DNA of 52,266 nucleotides from Nocardia amikacinitolerans NBRC 108937 (GTDB lineage Bacteria; Actinomycetota; Actinomycetes; Mycobacteriales; Mycobacteriaceae), in the NCBI RefSeq assembly GCF_001612615.1, contig NZ_BDAU01000024.1:1-52266 (forward strand), in the 5' to 3' direction. Shown here piece by piece: positions 40,253 through 49,173 of the stretch. The notes below the pieces were generated by a model. That model worked only from the letters and a program-made list of their open reading frames with translations. It did no database searches and was not told the origin of the DNA. Position 1 is the first letter of the stretch. Each line of letters starts with the position of its first letter. Position numbers and translations under genes: made by a program.

Positions 40253-40385
40253 TGGTCCAGAATGCCGGAACATACCCCGCCCGGTCATCGGAAAGGGCAG
40301 CGAAAACCGGTGTTGGAAGCAGTAAAAAGGCGTACCTCCGCCTTCGCTCCGGCCGTGTGCGGGCGAACGACGCCCGAGAACAGCG

Positions 40386-40416
40386 AAGGCCGCCGACGCG
40401 GACGTCGACGGCCTTT
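40386..40416. terminator. Hairpin downstream of the S1 protease
   Basis: AAGGCCGCCGAC and GTCGACGGCCTT pair with one mismatch; loop GCGGAC. It lies 16 bases past the protease stop, consistent with termination of the minus-strand transcript though no U-tract follows in that direction. Confidence 0.55.
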
Positions 40417-40431
40417 CGTGGACCTCGAAGG

Positions 40432-41739
40432 TCAGTTGGTGCGGATGCGCAGCCCCGGGTTGTCCGAGAGGACCACACTGACCGGCTGCGCGAACAGCTG
40501 CGGCGCGTTGCCGGTGAGCGCGCCGATCAGGTTGGGGATCTCGCAGATCGGGTAGTCGGCCACCGACGAGGCGCTGGAGATGCCGAGCGCGAGACGTCCG
40601 GTGACGATCGGGCCGCCGCTGTCGCCGGGCAGGGCGCAGATGTTGGCCGAGAAGCTCTGCGTCAGTTCACGATCGCCGACCTGCACGGTCTGGTCGACGG
40701 CGTTGACGATGCCGCAGCTGAATCCGGTGCGCGAACCCGACTTGCAGACCGGGGCGCCGACCACCGGGGTGGCCACACCGTCGATCGCGACCGGCGCGGC
40801 GCCGGGCACCCGCACGCTGTTGTTGCTGAAGCGGTCGGTGAAGGCGTCGTTGATCCGGATGATCGAGTAGTCCTGGTTGCCGAGCACCGACTTCTGGAAC
40901 ACGCCGAGCTGGGCGCCGCGCTGCTCCCTGGGCAGCAGCTCGTGCACGGCCGAGGCGTTGTCGAGGTCGGGGTTGCAGTGGCCCGCGGAGATGTTCACGA
41001 CGTTGCCCGCCCGGTCGGTGCCGTTGAAACCGAACGAGCAGCGCAGCTGGCTCCCGCCGCCCACCGACGCGTAGCCGTCGCCGCCCGCCAGCGCGGCCCT
41101 GCTGTCGCCCTCGGCGATGGCGGTGCCCTGCGGCAGCTGCTCGGCAGCCACCGGCGGCGCGATCACGATGACCCGCGCCGGGTCGACGAAGCTGGGCATC
41201 GGCAGACCCGCCTGGTCCACCCGCACCGCGATGCTGTTGTTGACGGTGTCGATCACGACGCCGCGCACCAGGGCGGCGACCGCCTCGGGCTGGCCCTCCA
41301 GCCACCGCTCGAACGCGCTCTTCTCGCCGCGCAGCGCGGCCTCGCTCTTGGCGACGTTGCGGACCTCGAACCCAGCCGACGCGGCGGCGTTGCGTGCTTC
41401 CTCCGCGCCGGGCCCCTGCGCGATCGCGACGACGGCCTTGCCCGCGTCGTCGAGCCAAGCGCCACCGAAGACCTCCGGGTACTGGCGCTGCGCCGACGTG
41501 GCGAAGGCCGCGACCTGCTGGCCGAGATCGGCGCGGCGCAGGTATTCCTCGGGGGAGATCTTCAGATCACGGGTGACCGCGGCGATGAGATCCGCGGGCA
41601 GGCCAGGGGCGGGTTCCGCGTTCGCCACTGCCGCCGTCGGCCCGAACAGCAAGATCGCCGCCGAGGCGGCGATCACTGATTTCCGGAACCTGGTCTGTCG
41701 CGCAGCGGATCGGAACTGACCTATACGTGGCAGGAGCAT
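40432..41739 (-). CDS. Secreted S1 (streptogrisin-type) serine protease
   Basis: 435 residues. Signal peptide about 1-36 (RFRKSVIAASAAILLFGPTAAVANA before EPAPG). A propeptide of about 170 residues follows. The protease domain has all triad residues: NISAGHC (His), NQDYSIIRIN (Asp), and ICALPGDSGGP (Ser); cysteines flank His and Ser as in streptogrisins. ATG 41739 is probably leaderless (TATAGT 6 bases upstream). A close paralogue lies immediately upstream. Function: an extracellular protease, activated by propeptide cleavage; target unknown. Confidence 0.93.
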   Translation of the reverse strand: MLLPRIGQFRSAARQTRFRKSVIAASAAILLFGPTAAVANAEPAPGLPADLIAAVTRDLKISPEEYLRRADLGQQVAAFATSAQRQYPEVFGGAWLDDAGKAVVAIAQGPGAEEARNAAASAGFEVRNVAKSEAALRGEKSAFERWLEGQPEAVAALVRGVVIDTVNNSIAVRVDQAGLPMPSFVDPARVIVIAPPVAAEQLPQGTAIAEGDSRAALAGGDGYASVGGGSQLRCSFGFNGTDRAGNVVNISAGHCNPDLDNASAVHELLPREQRGAQLGVFQKSVLGNQDYSIIRINDAFTDRFSNNSVRVPGAAPVAIDGVATPVVGAPVCKSGSRTGFSCGIVNAVDQTVQVGDRELTQSFSANICALPGDSGGPIVTGRLALGISSASSVADYPICEIPNLIGALTGNAPQLFAQPVSVVLSDNPGLRIRTN

Positions 41740-41745
41740 GACCAG

Positions 41746-41751
41746 ACTATA
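41746..41751 (-). promoter_or_regulatory. -10 box TATAGT for leaderless protease gene
   Basis: TATAGT on the minus strand ends 6 bases before the ATG at 41739; no ribosome site is present. It immediately abuts the hairpin at 41751-41791. Confidence 0.55.
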
Positions 41752-41795
41752 TGGGGTCCGGGCCGGTATTCCCACCCGACCGGGACCCCATTTTT
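41751..41795. terminator. Hairpin between the two proteases
   Basis: ATGGGGTCC and GGACCCCAT pair perfectly over nine bases with a GC-rich 23-base loop, followed by TTTT on the plus strand. It separates the two protease genes. The T-run points to the plus strand, so it may also stop antisense transcripts. Confidence 0.5.
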
Positions 41796-41815
41796 GCCCG
41801 AATCGGACTTATCGG

Positions 41816-43171
41816 TTATCCGACGTTCGGTCGGGTCCGCACCTGGATGCCGCTGCCGATCCCGCCGCCCGCCGTCGCGTCGATGTCGGCGAGGATCGAG
41901 CGGATCGGAATCCCCAGCGTGGCGGTGCCGCCGTAGGGCGCGAGCGCGACGTTCGCCTCGTTGCAGTCCGGTGCGTCGGCGGCGTTGGAGCCGCTGGTGA
42001 TGCCGAGGGCGAGGGTGCCCGAGACGATCGCGCCGCCGCTGTCGCCGCCGAGGGTGCACGCGGAGCTGGCGAAGCCGCGGATCGTCTTGCTCTCGCCCTC
42101 CGCGGTGTAGAGCTGCGTCTCGACCCGGTCCGCGACCACGAAACCGCAAGTGAACGTGGACGACTGGCCCGACTTGCACACCGGAGCGCCGGTGATCGGG
42201 TCGGCGGTGCCGGTGATCGCCAGGGTGGTGCCGTTGGCGCCGCGCACCGAGGGCTGGTCCATGCCGGCACGGACGGCGCGCTCGTTCAGCTTGATCACCG
42301 AGTAGTCAAGCGCGTTCTCGCCGCCGAGCGTGGCGGTCACGAAGGTGCCGAGCTCGGGGCTGTTCGGCAGGTCCTTCAGGTTGGGCAGGTAGACACCGGC
42401 CTCCTGGTTCGCCTTGCTGAGATTCGGGTCGCAGTGGCCCGCGCTGATGTTGAGCGCGTTGCCCGCCGCGTCGATGCTGTTGAAGCCGAAGGAGCAGACA
42501 TCGACGTTGCGCAGCGAGGAGTCGTGCAGCGAGCCGGGCGCGCTGATGTAGGTGTCGCCGCCCATCGGCCTGCGCTCGACCGGGCCGCCGCCGCCTGGCG
42601 AGAGGATGACCTTGATGTTGGCGATCAGGGTCGGCAGGTTCAGCACGTGACCCGCGGGGGTGTTCGCGACGCTGAGCACGAGCTGGCTGTTCAGGAAGTC
42701 GATGGCCACCGAGTTGATCGCGTTGGACAGCTCACGCGGCAGCGAGGTGATCCACTGGTTGAGCTGCATCAGCGAGCTCTCCAGGTTGTCCGCCGAGACC
42801 GGGGCGAGCCGGGTCTGGTAGCCGTCGGCCGCGGCGATGCTCGCGGCGTCCGGCGAGGTCACCGCGACGACGGCCTTGCCGTCGGCGGCCATCCACGCGC
42901 CCGCGAAGGAATCGGGACGCTCGGAACGGAAGTCGCGGGCGTATTCCCTGAGCTGCTGGGCGCGAGCCGCGCGATCGAGGTACTCGGTGGGCGTCATCTT
43001 CAGATCGCGCGCGATCGCCTCGACCAGTTCCGCGGGCAGGGCGTCGGCGCTGAGCTGTGGCGGTGCGGGTTCCGCCGTCGCCGTGCCGGACAAGGGGGCC
43101 AGGAGAACGGTCGCCGCTGCTCCGAGCGAGGCAGCTTTGACCGCGGCGCGACGCGCCACCAACTTGCGCAT
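41816..43171 (-). CDS. Secreted S1 (streptogrisin-type) serine protease, paralogue
   Basis: 451 residues from ATG 43171 (AAGGGAC upstream). Signal peptide about 1-34 (RKLVARRAAVKAASLGAAATVLLAPLSGTATA before EPAP), propeptide of about 170 residues beginning DLKMTPTEYLDRAARAQQL, as in alpha-lytic-protease-type pro-regions. Triad: NISAGHC, ALDYSVIKLN, ACTLGGDSGGA. The paralogue downstream has the same plan, so the pair arose by tandem duplication followed by divergence. It lies 177 bases downstream of the actin-fold gene on the same strand, probably with its own promoter. Confidence 0.93.
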   Translation of the reverse strand: MRKLVARRAAVKAASLGAAATVLLAPLSGTATAEPAPPQLSADALPAELVEAIARDLKMTPTEYLDRAARAQQLREYARDFRSERPDSFAGAWMAADGKAVVAVTSPDAASIAAADGYQTRLAPVSADNLESSLMQLNQWITSLPRELSNAINSVAIDFLNSQLVLSVANTPAGHVLNLPTLIANIKVILSPGGGGPVERRPMGGDTYISAPGSLHDSSLRNVDVCSFGFNSIDAAGNALNISAGHCDPNLSKANQEAGVYLPNLKDLPNSPELGTFVTATLGGENALDYSVIKLNERAVRAGMDQPSVRGANGTTLAITGTADPITGAPVCKSGQSSTFTCGFVVADRVETQLYTAEGESKTIRGFASSACTLGGDSGGAIVSGTLALGITSGSNAADAPDCNEANVALAPYGGTATLGIPIRSILADIDATAGGGIGSGIQVRTRPNVG

Positions 43172-43348
43172 GAAGTCCCTTCGTCGGCACGCCAAGTGCC
43201 AGCTAAATCTGTGGGCCGTCGGCGGCGAACCCGTTGGCGCACAGTCCTCGTCCAGCGACTCCGATTCGCCCGAGAAACGTCGGACGAACCGGTCAGCGCT
43301 TCACTCTAGGGCACAAACCGCTTCCGTTCGCTATTAAACGACGGCGAA

Positions 43349-44476
43349 TCAGCGGGGGCGATTGTTTCCTGGCGGCTGCCACTGCGGAGTCCACCATTCG
43401 TACGGGTTCTCGGAGTCGTACGGGTACCACGGGTTGGTGGGGCGCGTGGTGGTCCGACGCGGCACGGTGGTGGTCGGCGGCGCGGTGGCGCTCGGCGTGG
43501 TGGTCGACTCGGTGGTCGTCGGGGGCGGCGGTGGCTCGGGGGTCGGCTCCGGCTCGGTGGTCTCGGTGACGACCACCGGCGGCTCGGCGACCGGCGGCGG
43601 GGCGCTCGGTGGAGGCGGTGGTGGCGGGACGGCGGTACTCGACGTGCCGGACTGCGCGTCGCGCACCTGCGGAACGGTGGGCGACTCGTCGCCACGGAAG
43701 AGCACGGCGACACCGAGGCCGCCGAGGGTGAGGCCGATGAACGCGGCGACCGCGATCAGCACCGTGATGCGACGGCGATCGCCGGATTCGACTGGCGGAG
43801 CCGGTTTTTCGGCAGGCGTCGCCTCGGTGAGCAGCTCGGTCGGCAGCGGTGTCGCCGGCATGGCCGCCGAATAGGCCTGCACGGTGGGCTCGGGCGCGGG
43901 CACCGCGGGGATCACGTCGGTCACCACGGTCGAGTTCTCGGCGGCGCTCGGATCCGGCGGCGTCGCGCCCGCGGGGGTGGCGAGCACCGAGGCAAGCGCG
44001 GCCCGTGCCGCGTCGTAGGCGAACGACTTGCCGGGTTCGGCGGTGTCGACCGCGGGCAGATCGGCCTCGCTGACCAGCACCACCGACTTCAGGCCCAGAT
44101 AGTCCAGCGCCTCGCGCAGCGACTGCACCTGCGGTGCGGGCCAGGCGCCGGGGTGGGTGGCGTAGAACTCGGCCGCGCCGCTGAGGTGCTCGGTGGTCAG
44201 GTTGATCAGGCAGAACAGGGCGGTGGCGACCAGGTCTTCGGCGCGATACGCCTCGCCGTCGTCGACGGAGATACCTGCGGGGTTGCCTACCGCGCCGACG
44301 AAATCGGTGATGGAGTGCGAGTGGTCCGACGGCGCTTCGCCGCCGAGCACGGTGTCGCCGTCGTCGGACATGTGCAGGACCGACTCCCGGACGACGTAGT
44401 GCAGGTCGCCCGAGTCGGTGACGATCGCGGCGGTGCAGTCCTCATCGGAGATCCGCAGGCCCACCCCTGTGGCCAT
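43349..44476 (-). CDS. Truncated actin-fold membrane protein with Pro-rich tail
   Basis: 375 residues. The N-terminal 150 or so resemble the first half of the Hsp70-like neighbour: GVGLRISDEDCTAAIVTDSG, SITDFVGAVGNPAGISVDDGEAYRAEDLVATALFCLINLTTEH, FYATHPGAWPAPQVQSLREALDYLGLKSVVLVSEA. The phosphate-2 and adenosine motifs are missing. A membrane segment at about 236-259 follows, then a 115-residue outer tail of Pro/Thr ending in aromatic WYPYDSENPYEWWTPQW. Probably a sensor or anchor rather than an ATPase. 42 bases after the iniR-like gene, same operon. ATG 44476 or GTG 44479 both fit. Confidence 0.8.
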   Translation of the reverse strand: MATGVGLRISDEDCTAAIVTDSGDLHYVVRESVLHMSDDGDTVLGGEAPSDHSHSITDFVGAVGNPAGISVDDGEAYRAEDLVATALFCLINLTTEHLSGAAEFYATHPGAWPAPQVQSLREALDYLGLKSVVLVSEADLPAVDTAEPGKSFAYDAARAALASVLATPAGATPPDPSAAENSTVVTDVIPAVPAPEPTVQAYSAAMPATPLPTELLTEATPAEKPAPPVESGDRRRITVLIAVAAFIGLTLGGLGVAVLFRGDESPTVPQVRDAQSGTSSTAVPPPPPPPSAPPPVAEPPVVVTETTEPEPTPEPPPPPTTTESTTTPSATAPPTTTVPRRTTTRPTNPWYPYDSENPYEWWTPQWQPPGNNRPR

Positions 44477-44518
44477 CACATTCCTCGTTTCGACGTCGAT
44501 CGGCCCGCCCCGAGGCGA

Positions 44519-47080
44519 TCACACAAGCAACGAGCCGTGTCCCATGGCGCGGAGCATTGACAATAACTCCGAGCGGGATCGCGCACCGATCCGACGTCGG
44601 ATCCGCGCGACGTGATGCTCCACCGTCTTCGCGGAGATGTACAGCCGCGCGCCGATCTCGCGGTAGGTCAATCCGAGCAGGACCAGTTCGGCGACTTCGC
44701 GTTCCCGCTCGCTCAGAATCGCGGCGCCGTCGGCGGGCGCCTCCGGCGTGTTCGAGGCGCGCGGCGCGGCGGTCGGTGGCACCGGCTGTTCCTGCGGCTT
44801 GGACTCGGCGCGCACCATGCGGGCCAGCTTGAGCAGCGCGGTCGCGGTCGAGGATTCGGCGGCCGAGAGCGCGGCCTCGCTGGCCAGCCGGGCCGCGTCC
44901 CAGGTCAGGCCGATCTCGCGCAGCCCGTTGACGGCCACCTCGACCGGCTTCACTTCGACTTGCCCGCGCAGCACGAGCACCCAGGTGCGGCCAGCGTCCA
45001 CCAACACGGCCGCGTGCCGGTTGCCGGCTTCCGCCGCGGCCTTGAGCAGGCGCGCGTGCGGCAGCAGTTCCGCGGGGCTCTCGTGCGCGATGGCGGCCTG
45101 CACGCCGTACCAGTGGAAAGCGTTGGCCCAGGCGGGCGGCTGATCGAGGCGGTCGAGCAGTGCGAGCGTCGCGTCGACGAGCGGTGCGATGCGGCGTTCG
45201 TCGCGCAGCCGGATACCCGCGAGCCACAGCTCGCCGATCGGCAGCACGGTGAGCAGGTCGGCGTCGACGTCGTCGAAGAGCGGGTACGCGGCTTGCCAGG
45301 CGCGGGTCAGCGCGGCGTGGTCGCCGCCGCGGCGGGCAAGGCCGACCGCGACGCCGTGCGCCAGCAGCCGGTCGCGGACGTCGAGCTGGTCCCAGTCGAA
45401 GGCGGCGACGGTGTTGGCGGCGGCTTGTTCGTCACCGCCGAGAATGGCCGCCCACGCGGTGAGCACTTGGAGTTGATGGCAGCGCAGCCCGCTGGTGGTC
45501 GCCCGGCGCAGCGCGTCACCGGCGCGGCGCGGCTCACCCGTGCTCAGGCACAGCAGGGTCGCGATGGAGACGGCCGTGCACGGCAGGAAACGGTCGACGC
45601 CGGAGTCGGCGTGCGCGGCCTGGATGAGCGCGGAAACCGCGGTGGGCGTTCCGCTTCCGTGATCGGCGAGGGAGTTCGCGAGCGCGGTAGCGATGAGCTG
45701 GGCGTGCGCGCCCGCCTGGGTGGGCGGCCAGTTGCCCGCCGTGCCGGAGAGTTCGGTCGCGGCGGGCACGTTGCCCGCCAGGTACAGCACGGTGGCGCCC
45801 ACCGCCCAGTCCGGCCCGACTCGGTTCGGGCCGAGCCAGCCGTAGAGCTGGGCGGCGCGGCCGATGAGACCGCGGCGAGTCAGGACACCCGCGCAGATCC
45901 GCACGGCGTCGGCGAGGTCGGGTCCGTCGACGCCCGCCCTTGCCAGCACGGGTTCGGCCAGCCGCATGGCGGTCTCACCGTCGCCGGTGCGTGCGGCGGC
46001 CTCGGCCCAGCGCAGCGCGATCTGATTGGCGTCGGCGCCCGCCGAGGCGGCTGCCGCGTAGTAGCGGACCGCCTCGCGCCCGGCGGTTTCGGCCGCGGTG
46101 CAGAGGAATTCGGCGAGGCGTGGGTCGCGGACGCCGGACTCGGCGAGCAGCAGCGCGGTGTGGTCGCGCAGCAGGCCCGCGTCGAGGCGGGCGGTGAGCA
46201 GCCTGCGCTGCACCGCGACGAACCTGCGGTCGCCGAGCATGGTGCGCAGCGGCGCGACCGCGGGGGCGAGCAAGAGGTCGGCGTCGGTCACCAGGGCGGT
46301 GGCGCGTGCGCGGTCGATGAGCGATTGGGCGGCAGTGGATTCGACGCCGAGCACCTCGGTGAGTTCGCTGGAGTCCAGGCCGGTCCCGGTGGTCGCGACG
46401 ACCAAAGTCTCCAGTAGATCCGGTTCCAGGTTGTCCAGCTGCGAGCGCGACCAGTCGGCCACCGCCTCGTCCACGACGCGAATCCCGGCGTCCAGGCGCG
46501 CCGAGCAGGCCGCGGTGAGCGCGGCGACGACGCCGCCGCGAATACCGCCGGTCTGCTGGTGGATGTGCTGGGCGACGGGTCGCGGCACCATCATGCCCAA
46601 TTCCCTTGCGAAGGGCAGGATGTCGGCGACGCCGAGCGGTCGCAGGTCGACGATGCGGCCGCGCCGGGCAACTGTCTCGGCGAGGGTACGCAGTTGCGGG
46701 TCGTGCGGGCGCGGCTGCACCGCGATCACGGCCGTGTAATTGCCGGATTCAACAGCGGCGCAGAGCGTTTCCAGTTCCGGCGCGCCCAGGGTGTGGGCAT
46801 TGTCGATGACGAGCGCCGGGCGGGGCGCGGCCGGGTCGACGCTGTCCACGTGGCCGGGGTGCGCGCCGTTCGTCGCCGCCGTCGGACCGGGTGCGGCGAC
46901 GTTGTCCTGCAACGGGATACCGCGTCCGCGCAGACGCGTCCTGATCACCGAGAGCAAGGTGGACTTGCCGGTGCCCGAGCGGCCGCGGATCAGGTAGACC
47001 GCCGGTTCCTGCTCGGTGTTGTCGAGTTCGCGCAGGATGTCGCGGGCGCTCGGCAGGGTGTCGAACGCCGTGTCAGCCAC
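44519..47080 (-). CDS. iniR: LuxR-family regulator, IniR-like
   Basis: 853 residues from GTG 47080 (GGGGGGAAC upstream; overlaps the Hsp70-like stop by 8 bases). Walker A GRSGTGKST at about 33-41, a DNAHTLG-type Walker B (ALVIDNAHTLGAPE), a long helical middle as in MalT-type STAND regulators, and a C-terminal LuxR HTH: LSEREREVAELVLLGLTYREIGARLYISAKTVEHHVARIRRRIG. By size, domain plan and location beside etfD and iniB it matches M. tuberculosis Rv0339c (IniR), regulator of the iniBAC envelope-stress operon. It probably binds the CCCCTAATGG boxes at 49025-49052. Confidence 0.85.
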   Translation of the reverse strand: MADTAFDTLPSARDILRELDNTEQEPAVYLIRGRSGTGKSTLLSVIRTRLRGRGIPLQDNVAAPGPTAATNGAHPGHVDSVDPAAPRPALVIDNAHTLGAPELETLCAAVESGNYTAVIAVQPRPHDPQLRTLAETVARRGRIVDLRPLGVADILPFARELGMMVPRPVAQHIHQQTGGIRGGVVAALTAACSARLDAGIRVVDEAVADWSRSQLDNLEPDLLETLVVATTGTGLDSSELTEVLGVESTAAQSLIDRARATALVTDADLLLAPAVAPLRTMLGDRRFVAVQRRLLTARLDAGLLRDHTALLLAESGVRDPRLAEFLCTAAETAGREAVRYYAAAASAGADANQIALRWAEAAARTGDGETAMRLAEPVLARAGVDGPDLADAVRICAGVLTRRGLIGRAAQLYGWLGPNRVGPDWAVGATVLYLAGNVPAATELSGTAGNWPPTQAGAHAQLIATALANSLADHGSGTPTAVSALIQAAHADSGVDRFLPCTAVSIATLLCLSTGEPRRAGDALRRATTSGLRCHQLQVLTAWAAILGGDEQAAANTVAAFDWDQLDVRDRLLAHGVAVGLARRGGDHAALTRAWQAAYPLFDDVDADLLTVLPIGELWLAGIRLRDERRIAPLVDATLALLDRLDQPPAWANAFHWYGVQAAIAHESPAELLPHARLLKAAAEAGNRHAAVLVDAGRTWVLVLRGQVEVKPVEVAVNGLREIGLTWDAARLASEAALSAAESSTATALLKLARMVRAESKPQEQPVPPTAAPRASNTPEAPADGAAILSEREREVAELVLLGLTYREIGARLYISAKTVEHHVARIRRRIGARSRSELLSMLRAMGHGSLLV

Positions 47081-48875
47081 CGTTCCCCCCGAGGATCTCA
47101 CCCGGCGCGCGCAGCACCGTGCCGACCGCGCCGCCTACTCCGTCCACCACCTCACCGAGCGGTTCGGTCAGCACTTCGGTGGGGAGGTCCGGGGCCTGCG
47201 GTTGTTGGGGCTGCGGCAGCGGTTGCGGCGCAGGGGGATTGGGGCCGGGGGTGGGTTGCGGCGCCGGCTGCGGCGCTGCCTGTTCTCCGGGTGCGGTGGG
47301 CGCGGGCTGTCCCGGCGCGGGTTGTCCGGGCGCGGGCTGGTTGTTCACCACCGCGACCGTGCTGGAGCCGGGGACCGAGTTTGGTGCCGAACCAGGCTGT
47401 GAGGCAACGGGTTTCGGCTGCTGCGAGGTGCCGTTGCCGGGATCGGCGACGGGGGCGTCCGTTCCGGGTGCGCCCGTGCCGCCGGGGGCCGCGACGTCGG
47501 CGGGTCCGGTCGACGTGGACTGCTCGGCGGTCGGCGAGTTCGCCGGGGAGTGCGCGCCGGTGCCGATCGCGACGGTTCCGGTGGCGAGCAGGCCGATGAC
47601 CAGGGCCGCGCCCGCGACGATCGCGGCGCGCTGACGGCCGGTGAGCCTGCGGATACGGGAAACCGGGAGCGCGCTCTCCTTGCCGCCGGGACGGCCGGGC
47701 CGCTCGAGGGCGGGCAACTCCTTGGTCCTCGGAGCGGCGGGGGTCGCCGGATCCTGGGCGAACGCCGTGGCCGGGGCGGTGTCGATCGCACTGTCCAGTA
47801 GATCGGCGGCCAATGCGGCCGCACCGCGGGCACTGGTGTTGGCGGGCTCGGGCGCGGCGACCAGCGGGAGGCCGAACTCGCTCGAGATCAGCTCGCCGAC
47901 CAACGGAATCGCGCCGCCGCCGCCGGTCAACAGCACCCGGCTGATATCGCCGATGTCGAGTCCGGCGCGGTGCACGGTGTCGCGGATCAGATCGATCGAG
48001 GTGAGCAGCGGACCACGGATCAGCTCTTCCAGCTCGCCGCGAACCAGGCGGATCTGGTCGCCCGCCGGAGAAGTCGGGTCGAGGCGGACGGGGACGACAG
48101 TGGCGGTATTTATGGAAAGCTCTTCTTTCGCATTTTTGCAGCGCTCTCGTAATACCGACAATTCGCGTTCCACGACCGGGTCGAACGGATCGAAATCATT
48201 TCCACGCAATGCGTTTGCCAGCACGTAACGCATGGTCAGCAGATCGAATTCCGAACCGGCGACGTCGGTGGAGCGCAGCGACGCGAGCAGTGCTGTCTGG
48301 CTTCCGGTGCGCACCACCGAGACTGTCGACCCGGTCGCGCCGAGGTCGTAGACGACCAGCGCGCCCTCGCCGAGCGGACCGTGCGCGGCCTCGAGCCACT
48401 GCACCGCCGCCGTCGGCTCTGGGACGAGCGTCACTTCGTGTAGGCCCGCGGCGTCCAACGCGGCGCGCTGCACGTCGATCGTGTGCCGCGACCACCACGC
48501 CGGGTGGCAGGCGACGACCGCCCCGGGCTGTTCCCCTGTGACATCGGCGATTTCGTCGATGAGACAGGTGACCGCCGTGGCGACCAAGTCCTCCGCCGCG
48601 TGCGCGGAACCGTTTTCGGCCAGGATGTCGACCGGATCGCCGACCCGAGCCAGAAACCCTTCCAGCACCGCGTCACTGGAGTGTCTTCCGGTGCGCCCCG
48701 CGCCGGACCCGAAGGCAGGCGGGGCGTCCTGGCTCAGACGCAACACACTCGGGTGGCTCACGACGGCTCCGCCCGCTGCCGGGCCTGCCTGGGTGTCGCC
48801 GATCTCACCCGTCGTCGCCACGGCGACCGAATTCGACGCTCCGACCTTGATGCCGAGCGCCAGACGCTGTGTCAT
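47073..48875 (-). CDS. Membrane-anchored Hsp70-like protein
   Basis: 600 residues from ATG 48875 (GAGGTT upstream). It keeps much of the Hsp70/actin fold: LGIKVGASNSVAVATT (degenerate phosphate-1), LVVYDLGATGSTVSVVRTG (phosphate-2), AGSEFDLLTMRYVLANALRG, ELEELIRGPLLTSIDLIRDTV and RVLLTGGGGAIPLVGELI with SARGAAALA (adenosine site). A membrane segment lies at about 415-438, and the outer 160 residues are Pro/Gln/Gly-rich with PAPGQ repeats. First gene of the operon with iniR and a truncated paralogue; divergent from iniB. It may sense the envelope and relay to the regulator, by inference only. Confidence 0.86.
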   Translation of the reverse strand: MTQRLALGIKVGASNSVAVATTGEIGDTQAGPAAGGAVVSHPSVLRLSQDAPPAFGSGAGRTGRHSSDAVLEGFLARVGDPVDILAENGSAHAAEDLVATAVTCLIDEIADVTGEQPGAVVACHPAWWSRHTIDVQRAALDAAGLHEVTLVPEPTAAVQWLEAAHGPLGEGALVVYDLGATGSTVSVVRTGSQTALLASLRSTDVAGSEFDLLTMRYVLANALRGNDFDPFDPVVERELSVLRERCKNAKEELSINTATVVPVRLDPTSPAGDQIRLVRGELEELIRGPLLTSIDLIRDTVHRAGLDIGDISRVLLTGGGGAIPLVGELISSEFGLPLVAAPEPANTSARGAAALAADLLDSAIDTAPATAFAQDPATPAAPRTKELPALERPGRPGGKESALPVSRIRRLTGRQRAAIVAGAALVIGLLATGTVAIGTGAHSPANSPTAEQSTSTGPADVAAPGGTGAPGTDAPVADPGNGTSQQPKPVASQPGSAPNSVPGSSTVAVVNNQPAPGQPAPGQPAPTAPGEQAAPQPAPQPTPGPNPPAPQPLPQPQQPQAPDLPTEVLTEPLGEVVDGVGGAVGTVLRAPGEILGGNGG

Positions 48876-49024
48876 TGGTGAACCTCGTATGGGGAAAACC
48901 GTGGGATCCGGTAGTCGCTGCTGTGTTGTTCGATTGTGCGAGATAGCCGTGTGATCCGGCCTGTCAGATCTGTCGGTTGCTGAGGGGCCGCCGTTACCGG
49001 GGCTGGGGAAAGAGCGGGGATATT

Positions 49025-49052
49025 CCCCTAATGGCGTGCGCGCCCCTAATGG
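49025..49052. promoter_or_regulatory. Two CCCCTAATGG boxes, 18 bp apart
   Basis: Identical 10-mers at 49025-49034 and 49043-49052, on the same face of the helix by rough spacing, within the 298-base region between the divergent Hsp70-like/iniR operon and iniB. About 60 bases before a -10-like TAGCGT (49109). A good candidate for IniR binding. Confidence 0.6.
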
Positions 49053-49108
49053 GTCGCTCCGGCGATTGGTGGGGGTCCGCCCCGTTCCCCCGTAACGCGA
49101 GGCGTGCC

Positions 49109-49114
49109 TAGCGT
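49109..49114 (+). promoter_or_regulatory. Possible -10 box of iniB (TAGCGT)
   Basis: TAGCGT fits the actinobacterial TANNNT pattern. A start about 7 bases on would give a roughly 50-base leader ending in AGGAGA before the ATG at 49174. Confidence 0.4.
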
Positions 49115-49173
49115 GAAATGCATTCCAACGAGTGCGGATCGCGTGGTCCGCCGATCCCAGGAGACGATCCTCG

